From positions 13,201,282-13,265,281 of the forward strand of contig OX392536.1 in the NCBI GenBank assembly GCA_947623455.1: a stretch of DNA of 64,000 nt, read 5' to 3'. Shown piece after piece: positions 10,991 to 23,700 of the stretch (the first letter of the stretch is position 1; each line of letters starts with the position of its first letter). Source of the DNA: Mimachlamys varia. Taxonomy: Eukaryota; Mollusca; Bivalvia; Pectinida; Pectinidae. The position numbers and the translations under genes are program-made. The notes below the pieces were generated by a model that was not told the origin of the DNA, did not search any database, and saw only the letters and a list, made by a program, of their open reading frames with translations.

Positions 10991-12529
10991 GAATTGAATG
11001 GTTTATGAGCTTTTAATGAGGTAATGGAAGCAATACCTTTGATCAAATAAACTTCACTTTATAGGGGTATTAAATTATAAAGTAAGTTGGTATTAAATAA
11101 GTCATACATATCCAAGCAAAAATGTACTAATAAAATGAATTAATTGAATTTTGATATTAATTTGCATTTAGAACTTATAAAAATCAATCATCAAAACTTT
11201 ATAAATTACTCACCTACGGTATTAAAACATTCATATTTATATTTTTGCAACAGTATCTTTTAAAATTAAAAATTACAGTCGTAAAGTAATTCTATGGTGA
11301 ATTACAAAGTTTTATTTTTTGCTAGAAAAGTATCTTAAGCATTTAATTTTAATTAATAATCACCAATCTTATAATAGTTACATTATTAACCTGGTATTAC
11401 ACAATCTAATATTTCTGGTAAAAAAAAAGTATCATGAAGATAATTTGATGATAAATTTTGTTTTTGTACTAATTGTGGCGGAGTACCAACAGGTAACTTT
11501 TACAGGTAAATTTACCTGTTGGAATTGAGACTACTTTAAAGAAAAAGACTATAACCCCTATCACAACAAACTACCCTGTAGGCAAATTAAAAATGTTGGC
11601 ATTCAGAGATACAGCCTTGCACATAATGAAAACTGTCCACGCCGACCCCTTTGTAATATCCGACGTTCAGGGAACAGTAACATGATGTTGTAATTTTGAA
11701 ACTAAAAGTATCATGAAACAAGACCAAGGTGTATAACGTCTCAAATGAACTCGCTGAAGGTTAACTATATAGTAATGAATCTGGGTTTAGGAAATGTTTA
11801 TTACCATCACAAGGATATCAGTAAGCACGTCTCTGATACAACGTACTTGCAATGATCATTGTGTATCACATATATAAACACATACGTAAACTTCAAACCA
11901 TGTTCATTATTAATCAATTGTGTTTGTTATAGATACGTCTACCTATTACACTTCTTGAACTGGCCATTTCGTTTAAATTTCATTTCTTTTTACCAATAGT
12001 CGTTTCTTCTTAGTTCATTTTTATGTCTTACTTGATATTTGATATGCCCCCCCCCCCCACTATATAGAGCCATGGACTTAAATTTCAAATTCCGTGATCG
12101 TTGTATTCACAGGTACAGTCACAGGTAAAAATGGGTCCAGGTAAATACACGACCAAATAAAATAAACTAATATGCCATGCATATGGCCGCCAATCCCCAC
12201 CATCACGGACACACGCTGTGAAAATTGTCGCCTATTAGTTTTTCCATTTGTTAGTTGAATTCAAATAATGAATAGATACATGAATGTAAGTTCAAGTTCA
12301 GACACAGATGTAAGATACTTAAAGCCGCCGGTGTGCTATTAATTTTTATCAGAAGTAAAACAACTTAATATCAGTGATTGCTTAAAATTCTGTAATGTAA
12401 TGTTTATAGTTCTACCTAATAAATAACTGTTAACTGGGTGTTATTTTTGTTTTTAAAAAAGAGAAATAATTTTAGTATTCACTTTTCATATGATGAAAAA
12501 AACATGCAAAAGTCACCCTAAATTTCAGC
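10991..12529. other. Intergenic, no gene seen
   Basis: AT-rich spacer with a short palindrome (CAGGTAAATTTACCTG at 11503-11518) and a C homopolymer near 12047-12058. No coding, RNA or element structure was recognised. Confidence 0.5.
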
Positions 12530-13467
12530 AGCAGTATGTTTAAGTTACTGTAAAGCTAACAGCGGTATAATTAAGTTACTGTAAAGCTAACAGCGGTATA
12601 ATTAAGTTACTGTAAAGCTAACAGCGGTATATTTAAGTTACTGTAAAGCTAACAGCGGTATGTTTAAGTTACTGTAAAGCTAACAGCGGTATATTTAAGT
12701 TACTGTAAAGCTAACAGCGGTATGTTTAAGTTACTGTAAAGCTAACAGCGGTATGTTTAAGTTACTGTAAAGCTAACAGCGGTATGTTTAAGTTACTGTA
12801 AAGCTAACAGCGGTATGTTTAAGTTACTGTAAAGCTAACAGCGGTATAATTAAGTTACTGTAAAGCTAAGTATATTTAAGTTACTGTAAAGCTAACAGCG
12901 GTATGTTTAAGTTACTGTAAAGCTAACAGCAGTATGTTTAAGTTACTGTAAAGCTAACAGCGGTATAATTAAGTTACTGTAAAGCTAAGTATATTTAAGT
13001 TACTGTAAAGCTAACAGCGGTATATTTAAGTTACTGTAAAGCTAACAGCGGTATATTTAAGTTACTGTAAAGCTAAGTATATTGAAGTTACTGTAAAGCT
13101 AACAGCGGTATATTTAAGTTACTGTAAAGCTAACAGCAGTATATTTAAGTTACTGTAAAGCTAACAGCGGTATGTTTAAGTTACTGTAAAGCTAACAGCG
13201 GTATATTTAAGTTACTGTAAAGCTAACAGCGGTATATTTAAGTTACTGTAAAGCTAAGTATATTGAAGTTACTGTAAAGCTAACAGCGGTATATTTAAGT
13301 TACTGTAAAGCTAACAGCAGTATATTTAAGTTACTGTAAAGCTAACAGCGGTATGTTTAAGTTACTGTAAAGCTAACAGCGGTATATTTAAGTTACTGTA
13401 AAGCTAACAGCGGTATATTTAAGTTACTGTAAAGCTAACAGCGGTATATTTAAGTTACTGTAAAGCT
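12530..13467. repeat. 31-bp minisatellite, about 30 units
   Basis: The unit is TTTAAGTTACTGTAAAGCTAACAGCGGTATG with A/G and AA/TT variants. Several units lack a 5-bp piece (AAGCTAAGTATA form). The order of full and short units repeats (compare about 13020-13200 with 13200-13380), indicating a recent multi-unit duplication. It lies about 1.3 kb upstream of the EIF3A start. Confidence 0.95.
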
Positions 13468-14599
13468 TACTTCGGAACATCCAAACCAGTGTGGCGGATC
13501 CAGAGAGGGGGGGGGGGGAGGGTCCAACAGCATTTTTACAAAACATAATTAAAGAAAAAGATTTTGGGGCATTTCCCCCCATATACAGTCATATTTTATA
13601 GTTTCATAAGACAGTCTATACAAAAGGCCTGGCTTGGCTCATCACTGTAACAAGTAATTATTTTTCCAGGGTTGTAACAGCCAGTACAGGTTATAATTGC
13701 CCCACAACTAATTAAAAATAGCGCCCCAAAGCCACAGCCTTTTGTTATCTGGATCAAGGTGTGATAATCCTACACCCACCCCGGTGTCAGTCAACATATC
13801 CTATTTTAGTAAACGGCACAGGTACATTGTAGTTATGTTACAGAGTGAGAGCATTAGGTACTACAGCTCTGTAATTACAGGTAAGGCTATAGCCTGTTTT
13901 TGGTAATTCTCAGATAAAAACTTACCTGTGGAAATATTTTGAACTTCAATTTATTAACTTCGTTTATTTAAAAAAAAATATGATAAATTTTCCATTTTAT
14001 TTGAGTGTCACATAATAATCCACAAGTACAATTGTTAAAACAACATTGATTTTAATTAATATCCGGCCAATTTTTACCTACGAGACACTATTTTAAACAT
14101 GATAAATATTGGTTAAAGTTGCCTCCAGTCTACAAGTGTAGAGTAAGTCCTCGCTTCAACTAGTACCTATATCCACGGACTTATCTAAGTCCGTGCTATA
14201 TCCGATTTCGTTCCTATAAAAAGTCTTAACTCGCTCATCATTTATCATTTCTTCGCCATTTTTGCTTATTATATTAATACTGTTACAAACCATTAAAAAT
14301 AAACAACTTTAATTGTTTATAAGTTGAAATAAACGGCCGGGCGGTTAAAATTCCGCCCAGGCATGTGCCGGGCTTTACCGGGCTGTGTCAGGCTCACCGA
14401 GCTGTGCCGGACTTTTCGGGCTGTAATTATAGTAGCACCAATGGCAGGCAGACACGAATCGAGCCGACCCATACCAAGGCCGTCCGTGTTAAGATAGGCC
14501 TATGATTTACGTTTACATAGAAAAGTTATTAGAAATAAAACTTACTTTTGAAATTAATTTCTGTTTGTTACACAAATATACATTTTCAATTTCTAACAT
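13468..14599. other. EIF3A upstream spacer
   Basis: No gene is seen. It has a G11 run at about 13508, a perfect palindrome with CACGGACTTA / CTAAGTCCGTG arms at 14174-14195, and a GC-rich cluster of imperfect CCGGGCT/GGGCTGT words at 14336-14425. Confidence 0.5.
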
Positions 14600-14743
14600 T
14601 TCTGCCCCGCCCCTCAAATATGACGTCACGGCTCATTTTCCCACATGGTCGAGCTGGCCGTCGCCATATTGCAATATTGCCGTCCTGTGGGTTTCAAAAT
14701 ATGTCCGTATTTTAGGAAGTGACTGAGCAGTTAAATCAATAAG
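14600..14743 (+). promoter_or_regulatory. EIF3A core promoter and 5'UTR (GC box, CRE, YY1-like)
   Basis: Within 145 bp before the start codon there is a GC box GCCCCGCCCC (14604-14613) and a perfect palindromic CRE TGACGTCA (14621-14628). A YY1-like site in reverse, GTCGCCATATT (14660-14670), is followed directly by the palindrome GCAATATTGC (14671-14680). There is no TATA box, as is usual for housekeeping translation genes. The transcription start is not determined. The start codon has A at -3 (AAGATGC). Confidence 0.6.
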
Positions 14744-14792
14744 ATGCCGACCTACTTTCAGCGACCAGAGAATGCTCTTAAACGAGCAAATG
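14744..14792 (+). CDS. EIF3A: EIF3A exon 1 (coding part)
   Basis: ATG opens [16 protein letters not shown], nearly identical to the universal animal eIF3a start, and ends in AATG|GTAAAT. The split codon G|AA joins to exon 2 at 21438. It is 49 nt long. Intron 1 is the largest complete intron (6.6 kb). Confidence 0.95.
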
Positions 14793-17700
14793 GTAAATTG
14801 TGTGATCTCGATCATATTGCATGGTTACAAAGGGGCCAGAAGGTAGTCTAAGCTTAGTGCAATAGGCCTATAACGTTAGACTAATTTTTTGGACATCGTT
14901 TTCCAATGGATTTTTTTGAAATTCCATACACATGTAAAAATTGTTAGGTCTATCATCTGATATTTTTTTCAGTCCTTTTCAATGCTTAGTTTTTCCGAAG
15001 TAGACGAATAGTCTTGTATGCACAGTAGGAACCTAGGCCTAGGCTAACATTCAATGAATCATGACGTAGATTTCTCATAAATTTAGATAGTATAAATTTG
15101 CTATAGGCCTAATACCATTGCAGAAGTATATGCAATATCTCTTGAAGGACTCGCACAACTAAATAATTTACTTGATGTTATTACTAAGCTTTCGAGCTAA
15201 TAACTTTAATATTTGAAGTTCAACACTTGTGACAACTGCCTAGATTCACAGATACATACATGACAAAGGCTTCAGAGGGCATTTTATGAGGAGTTTACTG
15301 GCGTTTTAGCTCGCTACAGCCGTCTGCTTCGGACAATCGGAAATTTACATTTCAAATCAGTTAAATGGGACCTGAACATGTCAATATGCACTTACCTATT
15401 AAATTACACAGAATCACTGTACTTAGCCGTAACTAATTTCCGGTAGTTATAGGGACTACAAACGAATGAAATAATTTGTGATAGACTGATTTAGTTGTGC
15501 GAGTCCTTGAAATCGGCTACGGAAGGCTGATTTAGTTGTGCGGGTCCTTGAAATTGGCTACGGAAAATTATTACAAATAATATCGGAGGAATGAGCAAAT
15601 AATTCTCAACATGTTACATGAAGTTCTCAATCAAAAATTATTATTTATGGGTCCTTAAAGGATTTGTGCAACGAAAAATGAAAATTTTATATTTGGTAAA
15701 AGTAATGTTTTAAAACCATATTCGAACACCCAATCTTGCAAGCGTGGTCTGGTTACTTTGTGGTGACACAATTAGTAGGTCATTTTCCCCGACCTCTAAA
15801 TTATGCATATTTTGTGACCCAGAACGAGGCCACTCCTCCTGTGACGTCATCTTAGTCCGGGAAAATCAAGCTATCGCCATAGTACACTGTTTGCTTACAT
15901 AAACCTTGTATATGTATAACGTGTATAACAGCAAATATTGTTGTGACAGTTACATACTGATACATACATTACGTACAATATACTTTTTAAAACGAAAGTC
16001 CATGCATACTTTAAATTTGTATTGGCCAAAATGGTGTTTTGTGGGACATTTGAATACTAATTTCGTTTGTCATCCCGAAGAATATAGTAGCACGGACTAA
16101 GTCCGTGATAGTAGTCAAGAGATCGACACCCTGTCGAAACATTACAAATCACGGACGTGCCATTCACAGGGGATTAGTGATCTAACACAAGCGTGACACT
16201 AATTAGTTGATTGGTCAGTCACTAAGACGGTAACATTTTACCTTTATACTGCTGCATACTGACATCAGTCAGGTCGACGAAACCCGTACCAGAGTCATAA
16301 AAACGATACACACGCGTACGTACTGTACACCAGGCAACCAACTTTATATTTATACCAATTTGACGAAAATAACCAGAATTAATGTTTATCTCCATTTTTT
16401 TTCTCATTTTACGGTACGTGTAAAATGGTATGTAATCGGGGCCTAATTTGAACTTGTACTGTGTATTGAAAATTCCACGTAGAAGATTCTGAAAATAGGA
16501 TGAAATGTAAATCCAGGGACGTATATACATATACGTCCCTGGTAAATCCAACATTATTTAGTTTAGTTTTCAAATGTATCGCGGAATTGGATTAGATTTT
16601 GCTATCTAGGTCCGTGGTTGTATTTTTATATTTGGGTTTTAGCAAGCAAAATGTCCGAATAATAACTTTTCAGGAAATTCTTTATTTATTTGTGTGTATG
16701 GGGGGGGGGGTCGATCGGAACGTCCAGGGTTGCTATATCCGAGTTACAATAATAAACCTTTTTTTAATATTATCATTATTGTAACCCCTGAGGTCATCAC
16801 AGGTGTGAAATGACTTACCTGTGATATCAAAGGGATGCGCGGCGGCCGGTAGAGGTAAAAAGACGATCGGTACATACTTCTGGTCAATTAACACATTAAG
16901 AAAGGTATACAATAGCTTGACACCCTGTCAAATTCTCTCAGATAATAATTAAATGCACATTGCGATGTACATTATTACGCCCACTATACATATATTTTGT
17001 ATTCACTGGAATTATGAATTAGAAAAAAAACGTTGGTAGTGCAATCATTGCGATGGATAAGTAAAAACTGTCACCAACATGGAGCTTATATTATGAATAA
17101 AGAAGCGATATTTCCTTCTTCAAATTCCCGAATTATCCCACGCAGAGATCGACAAGGGAATACTATCGAAAGTCCGGTTTTTCTGAAGCAAATCGAAGAT
17201 GGGAATGTTCCGTACCACAACTAAAATAATCACATCTTAAAATTGTTTGCATTTCTGAGCTGACGTAAAAAAATGAAAAGAAGTACTTTCGTATTAATAT
17301 TTATCTACCGTGATCCCGACCTTGTAATTTAATTTCGTAAAAAGACATGATACATATTATTACACATGTTGTGAATTCCCTGTCATAATTGTACCGTGTT
17401 AATATATAGATGATGTAATATATAATGTATATTTATGGGGTCCTGATTTCGTTTGTTCGTATTTAAACCGAATACATATAGAATTTACAATAGCACTTTT
17501 AGATAGTTAGATTGTATTTCACATTTTTTCGAGTCGAAGTAACATATGCGTGTTGACAATGTTTTCTATGCTGATGTCGCTTTCCCTGGTATGTTTACTT
17601 GTCCGTCTCTGAAAGCGACAAATAATTCTGTAGCTCTATAAACATGTTTTTTTTATGTGGATAAAATATCAAGATAAACTCTAATACCAACTACATCACT

Positions 17701-20700
17701 ATATGTATCTGGCATGCTGAATGTTGCCAAAATTACAGTATTTTAGGTCGGTAATCAGCGGACCTAATATAAGAATGTAACCAGGTAAGGTTAGGTTGAG
17801 GAGTCTTTGGACTAAGATGACGTCACGCGATCACGTGACCGACGAACTCATTATCTCTAGTTTCGCTTGAGAGGTCCAAGGCGTATGACCCGAGTTTCGT
17901 GTCAATGCAAGAAAACCAGACCCCGAGCGATCGTCAGGGCATGTTATTATGGTTTTACAACACTACTTTTATCAAATATAAAATTATCATTTTTCGTTGC
18001 ACAAATCCTTTAAAGGCCCAATATATGTAACTTAGGAATTTTTTTCGTGATTCTGAGAAAAATATGAAAAAATTCAGTTGATAACCATGCAAAAATAAGT
18101 CTAAAACGAAGTAAATTGAGCGGTAACTAACAAAAAACTCTTTGACAAAAAAGTCCAAATGGTTGTAAATAATTCAGGTGGGGCCCACTTTAACAACAAG
18201 CCGAAGTTAAAAGACAGTTCAAGATGGACCTGTGTTTACAAATAAAGAGTTTCAACTGCTGCTGTACTGGTAACCGCGTAAGAAGTCATCTTGAATATTG
18301 TTGATATCAATTCATCTTAACCAAATCTATAAATTTAAAAAGTTATTAGGCTTGATTTTCACTTCAAGTTTTGCCGAAAGTTAATTATTGGGCCTTTAAG
18401 TTATTTCATTTGAATTGTGAAAAGCAATTGGTCCCACAATCAGGGGTCGATTTAGCCGCTGGCCAGTTGGCCCTAGGCAAGTTGATTAAGACTTGGGCCA
18501 GTTGGGTTAACAGTTAAGAAGACCGCCGGCCAGTTAATTTTTAGGGTCGTAGATCTACATGTACAAGTTTCCTGAAATTCAATTGGTCCTTTCATAATTT
18601 TACATTATGTTTGCGCTGCAACCCACTATTTGAACATTACCAGCAAAAATGATTTTCATAAAAGTATGAAAGCGGTGGTTCTTGTGACGTAGGAAGTGGC
18701 TTCCTTAGGCCAAATAAAATAATATGTGTGTTTCCTATTCCCTCGAAATTTGAATCCAGGTAGGTAGGTAGGAAAAATACTTTATTTTACCAAATCATTT
18801 TATATCGCCTTTTCGAAACTTAACACCCAAGCCAACAACATCAGCTACCGACAGGCCTGCCCCAACATCAAAAGATCCAGCGGCACCGTCAGAACTGACG
18901 CTTGCCCTAATTTTAACTTGACATGTCTTTGTATGATCCGAGCAGTGAGATCTAAATATGTCGGAAATGAATTCCGTAGATGGACAAGCTGTCATTACGC
19001 GATGTTCCTGTGAGTGCTGGCATTTCTCAAACTTCAATGCCAGCACGGCAGACGCCATTTTGTTACTGTATACAAGCCATTGCCATCAAGGTCGCGATCG
19101 AGGTCTGTGAATTGAATCACGGAGACGCTTTACACATAGCGTATGTGTAAAGCGCTTTAAAGACTAGTAGAAACTAATACAAAAATCGGTCCAATTCCGG
19201 AAAAATAATAGTTTTTAAACAAAAAATCAATGAAAAAATGTTTAAGGTCGAGCACATTTTCCCAGGTCGGTCGGGGAACGGAAACACACATATTATTTGA
19301 TTTGGCCTTATGACATCATAGATCAAGCTTGTTTAGTGAGAGTCTTGTCGCTCCGCTTCAAATAACATGGAGAACGCCCCTACGTCAGAATTTTTGTGGT
19401 TGAATCAGCAATATATAAAACCTCTACTGTGCAGTACCCTGACGGGAATTTAATTCGAAGTTGTTGAAAAATATTTTATCGTGGGGTGCACTGGCCTATA
19501 TGCAAATTTTAAAGAAATTACATTTTAAAACGACACAGACCACTTGTCTGACTAAAGTTCTTATTTTAGAAAGATCCTGGAATTATTCTTCAGGGTTATT
19601 TGAAACAAATGAAATTTTAGTAGATCTAGTTGAAATCTATACTATAGAAACATTAAGGCCACTTTTATTTTGGATACGCAGAATTACATTAAATTTTTAG
19701 TTGAAGGGACAAATATCTACTACACATTTTCTTTGTTGCGACATGTATGCTAAACATTAAATGGCTTTATTATTATCTCTTCAACTGGAGCAATAAAGTA
19801 AAACATATATAATTATAGTAATTTGATGAAAGAAAGAAAAACAGATTTTCCACAATACAGATGTCCGTTATAACTTTTTAATTACCAGACCATAATGTCC
19901 TGTAAAAGTTGAACCGACAGGTAAGCAGTCAGTGTTCACCAGACAGAATGTCCTCTAAAGAAATTCACATTTCGCATGGTCTGAACGTGCAAATAACTAA
20001 TTATTATCATTGGCGCCAATTTTATTCAAACTGAGATGTTCCGCCAATGTCGTTTAAATGACGACGCATATACAAACGTTGGTAATAAACTAATTATTAG
20101 AAAAACTATAAATGCAATTAAGCAATTGTTTTATAGTAAAAACGTTAACAAATTTAACTTTCATAGGGTTATGAAAGGTCAGCGGTTCCATCCATATTTA
20201 GCATGAGGCTTAATACATTATGGATGTAACGGCTGACCTTTCATAACACTATGAAAGTTAAAAAAATGACTTTCAATCCCTATATGAGTATATGATGCAG
20301 GAAGTGCACGTATCACTGCATGTAGATCTACATGAATGTGAAATTTCTATAAATTCCAGTGAAGAACAAAGTCATGAAAAATCATTGAAAATTTGTCAAA
20401 ATGCATGAAATTTTATAATGAAAATATTGCGTGTCTGAATATATGTTGCACTAACTGTAGTTTCCTCTGGCCCTTGTGCTAGTCTTCACGAAATGATAAT
20501 TGCATAGAAATCGTCTTAGAAATAAATTAAGGGACTGAGGGTTACACACATACATAATGGCTATGCTACATGCAAATGATTCACAGCACCAGAGTGAAAA
20601 AAAAAAAACTGGTTTGAAACCTTTCCAGAAGGAAGTTCGGCATGAAAGTCCTTTTCAAATTTTTAACGACAATATCTTGGTTATAAGCAGGGTGCAAAAT

Positions 20701-23700
20701 ATCCCAAGTCGGATGGCCCAAGGCCAGTAACTTTGGTTGTTGGGCAAGTGAATATTGCTATGAACTTAACTGATGGGCAAGTGCTATTTTAATGCTGCAT
20801 CAAAAACATATTTTTTAAATGTCTAGAAAGTCTTATCTGTAATTATATAGCTGTTGTTTAACCATAGAGCATTTCACAAAGTAATTACAAATCATCGCCC
20901 AAAATTCCACACACCAGGATAAAAAGAAAATATACAAACTGCTCTGATTAATCTTATGCTTTGAATAACTCCTGACAGTAGTGCATGTTTCAAGCGCTTG
21001 CGAGACCTTGACGCAGATCACGCCAGTCATACAAACACAGGCACTAGCTTCGTCAGTCAAACACCTGTAGTTTATATAATATTATTATATAGGTGATCTG
21101 CGTCAAGGTCTCGCGTGGTGGTTATACAATAACAATAGCATTTTCAGATAAGCCTGTATGACTTTCTAGACAAAATGCTTTTGATGCAGCATTAAAAAAG
21201 CACTTGCCTATTGGGTAAGTTCATTGCAATTTTCACTTGCCTGACTACCAAAGTTAATGGCCTTGGGCCATCGGACAAGGGATATTTTGCACCCTGCAAT
21301 TATAATCAATTATTATTTCATCACTACTCTTGTTTATCTCTTATCTCATGGAGGTTACGGGGGATATTCGGCAGCCATTGTGGCGACAATTCTAGTTATG
21401 TAAAGGATGTACTTAATGTACGTTTATTCATTTTCAGAATTTATTGATGTTGGAAAGAAGCAGAGAGCTTTGGATGCTCTGTACGATGTCATCAAGAGCA
21501 AGAAGCATAGAACATGGCAGAAGATTCACGAACCGATTATGGAGAAGTACCTCCAACTCTGTGTGGAACTCCGCAAAAGCCACATTGCAAAGGAAGGACT
21601 TTACCAATACAAAAATATATGCCAGCAGGTAATACAAATATTGAACAGTTCCAACTACAGTTAGCATGTATACAAAATGCCTAGAGCACTGATATTTGTC
21701 ATTTAGCATATCTGTATGAAGGGTTACCAAATTTGTTAAAATGAATGACCTTGACCTGCTTTCAAGGTCACATGAGTCAAAATTTGTTAAAATCTTGAAG
21801 CAACTTCTTCTCAATAACCGAAAGTCCAAGGGAATTGATATTTGGCCTGTAGCATGCTGTTTGAAGGGCTTATTGGGTCAGGATGATCTATAGCCATGAA
21901 CCATCTGTCGTAGTGTACCTTCCGCTGTGCATAAACTTTTCATTCAAATAACTTATTTTCAATAACTGAAAGGCCTAGGGTGCTGATATTATATATATAG
22001 CATGCTAGGGTGAAGTGCTACCAAATTTGTTAAAATGAATTACCTTGACCTTCTCAATAACCGAAAGGTCCAGGAACTAATATTTGGTCTCACTAAACTT
22101 GTGTTATAATTGGTATTAATGAATTTTATAGAATGTCTTCAATTGTCCAAAAGTAAAGGAAAATATTAAATAAAATTGGTGAGAAGTGTAATTTGGTTTA
22201 ATTTACACATTAAAGGTGAACATCAAATCACTGGAAGATGTGGTGAGAAAATACATCCGCCTGGCGGAGTCCAAAACTGAGGGAGCTCGCCAAGAGTCGC
22301 ATCAAGCTGTGGTTGATATAGACGACCTGGATATTCCTGATACTCCAGAGAGGTATGAGTCATGTGAAAGCTTCAAAGCTAGGTTAAATTTCTGTGCAAT
22401 TGAATGTTTAAACCTCATAAAATTCTTAACACCAGCGAGGGGCTTTTCCAGGATCAAATGTATACAGATGGGAATGTAGACATTTTAATTTTAGTGGTGA
22501 TCCAATTAATTTAGTCGATGTCCATTCATTTTGTGTGGAAAATATTTAATCGATCAATGAATCTTGATAATCAATTATTGCGATTGCCTTTTTGTATAGC
22601 ATTTAACAATTTACATCCAGCTTCTTCTCAATATCCAAGTTTGTTACTTTCAAGGTCACAGGGGTCAAATGTGAAAATTGTCAGTCCTGCTTCTTCTTGT
22701 CAACTTTTCCTTTAAACAAATTCTTCTGAAATACTGAGCCTAGTTACATGAAATTTGGCTGGTAGCTTCCTTGTAAGGAGCTGAACAAAACTTAAGGAAA
22801 AAAAAATCACTTCGACCTACTTTCAAGGTCACGGGGTCAAATATGTCGAAACCTTTAAACGACTTCTTCTGAAATATATGGCTGAATAACCAAAAGGCCC
22901 AGAAGCATGATATTTGGCTGTTACATTCCTTTTATGATGCCTGACACAGTTTGTGAAAAGAAATGACCTTGACCCATATTTAAGGCCACAGGGGTCGAAT
23001 CTGTTAAAACATTTAAACGACTTCTGAAATACCAAAAGGCCTAGAAGCATGATATTTGGCTGAGCGGTTCCCATGATGAAGCCCGACATGGTTTGCGAAA
23101 AAGAAATGACCTTGGCCAATATTCAAGGTCGCAAGGGTGAAATTTGTTAAAACCTTTGAACGACTTTCCCTGGATGAAGCCCACTAAGTGTGTGAAAAGT
23201 TATGGCCTTGACCGATATTCAAGGTCACAAGGGTCAAATTTGTTGAAAACTTCAAACAAGTTTTTCTGATTAACCAAAAGGCCTAAAAGCATTATATTTG
23301 GCTGAAATGTTCCATGGAGGATGCCTGACAAAGTTTTGAGAAAAGATATTACCTTGACCCATATTTAAGGCCATATGGGTCAAATCTGTTAAAATATTTA
23401 AGCACCTACTTATGAAATGCCAAAAGGTCGAGAGACATGATATTTGGCTGGTAGCTTCCTTGGAAGAAGCCGAAAAAAGTTTGCGAATGAAAATGACCAT
23501 GTCTTACTTTCAAGGTGACAGGGGGAATACATGTTTAAATCTTCTGAATGTCTTACATTAATAGATTTTAGGCGACATTAGGGTTACAAGTAAGAGATTG
23601 ATACCAGGTGAGCGATGCAGGCCATCGGGCCTCTTGTTGTTATCCTGATAGTATTCTTTCCTGGGTTGTTTCAGCCTGTTGTTGAAGGCAGTGAGTGGAG

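Noticed and set aside
5888..14743. Compact bidirectional promoter for DENND10 and EIF3A
   Set aside because: The start codons are 8.9 kb apart with several repeats between them. A shared core promoter is unlikely, although shared distal control cannot be excluded.
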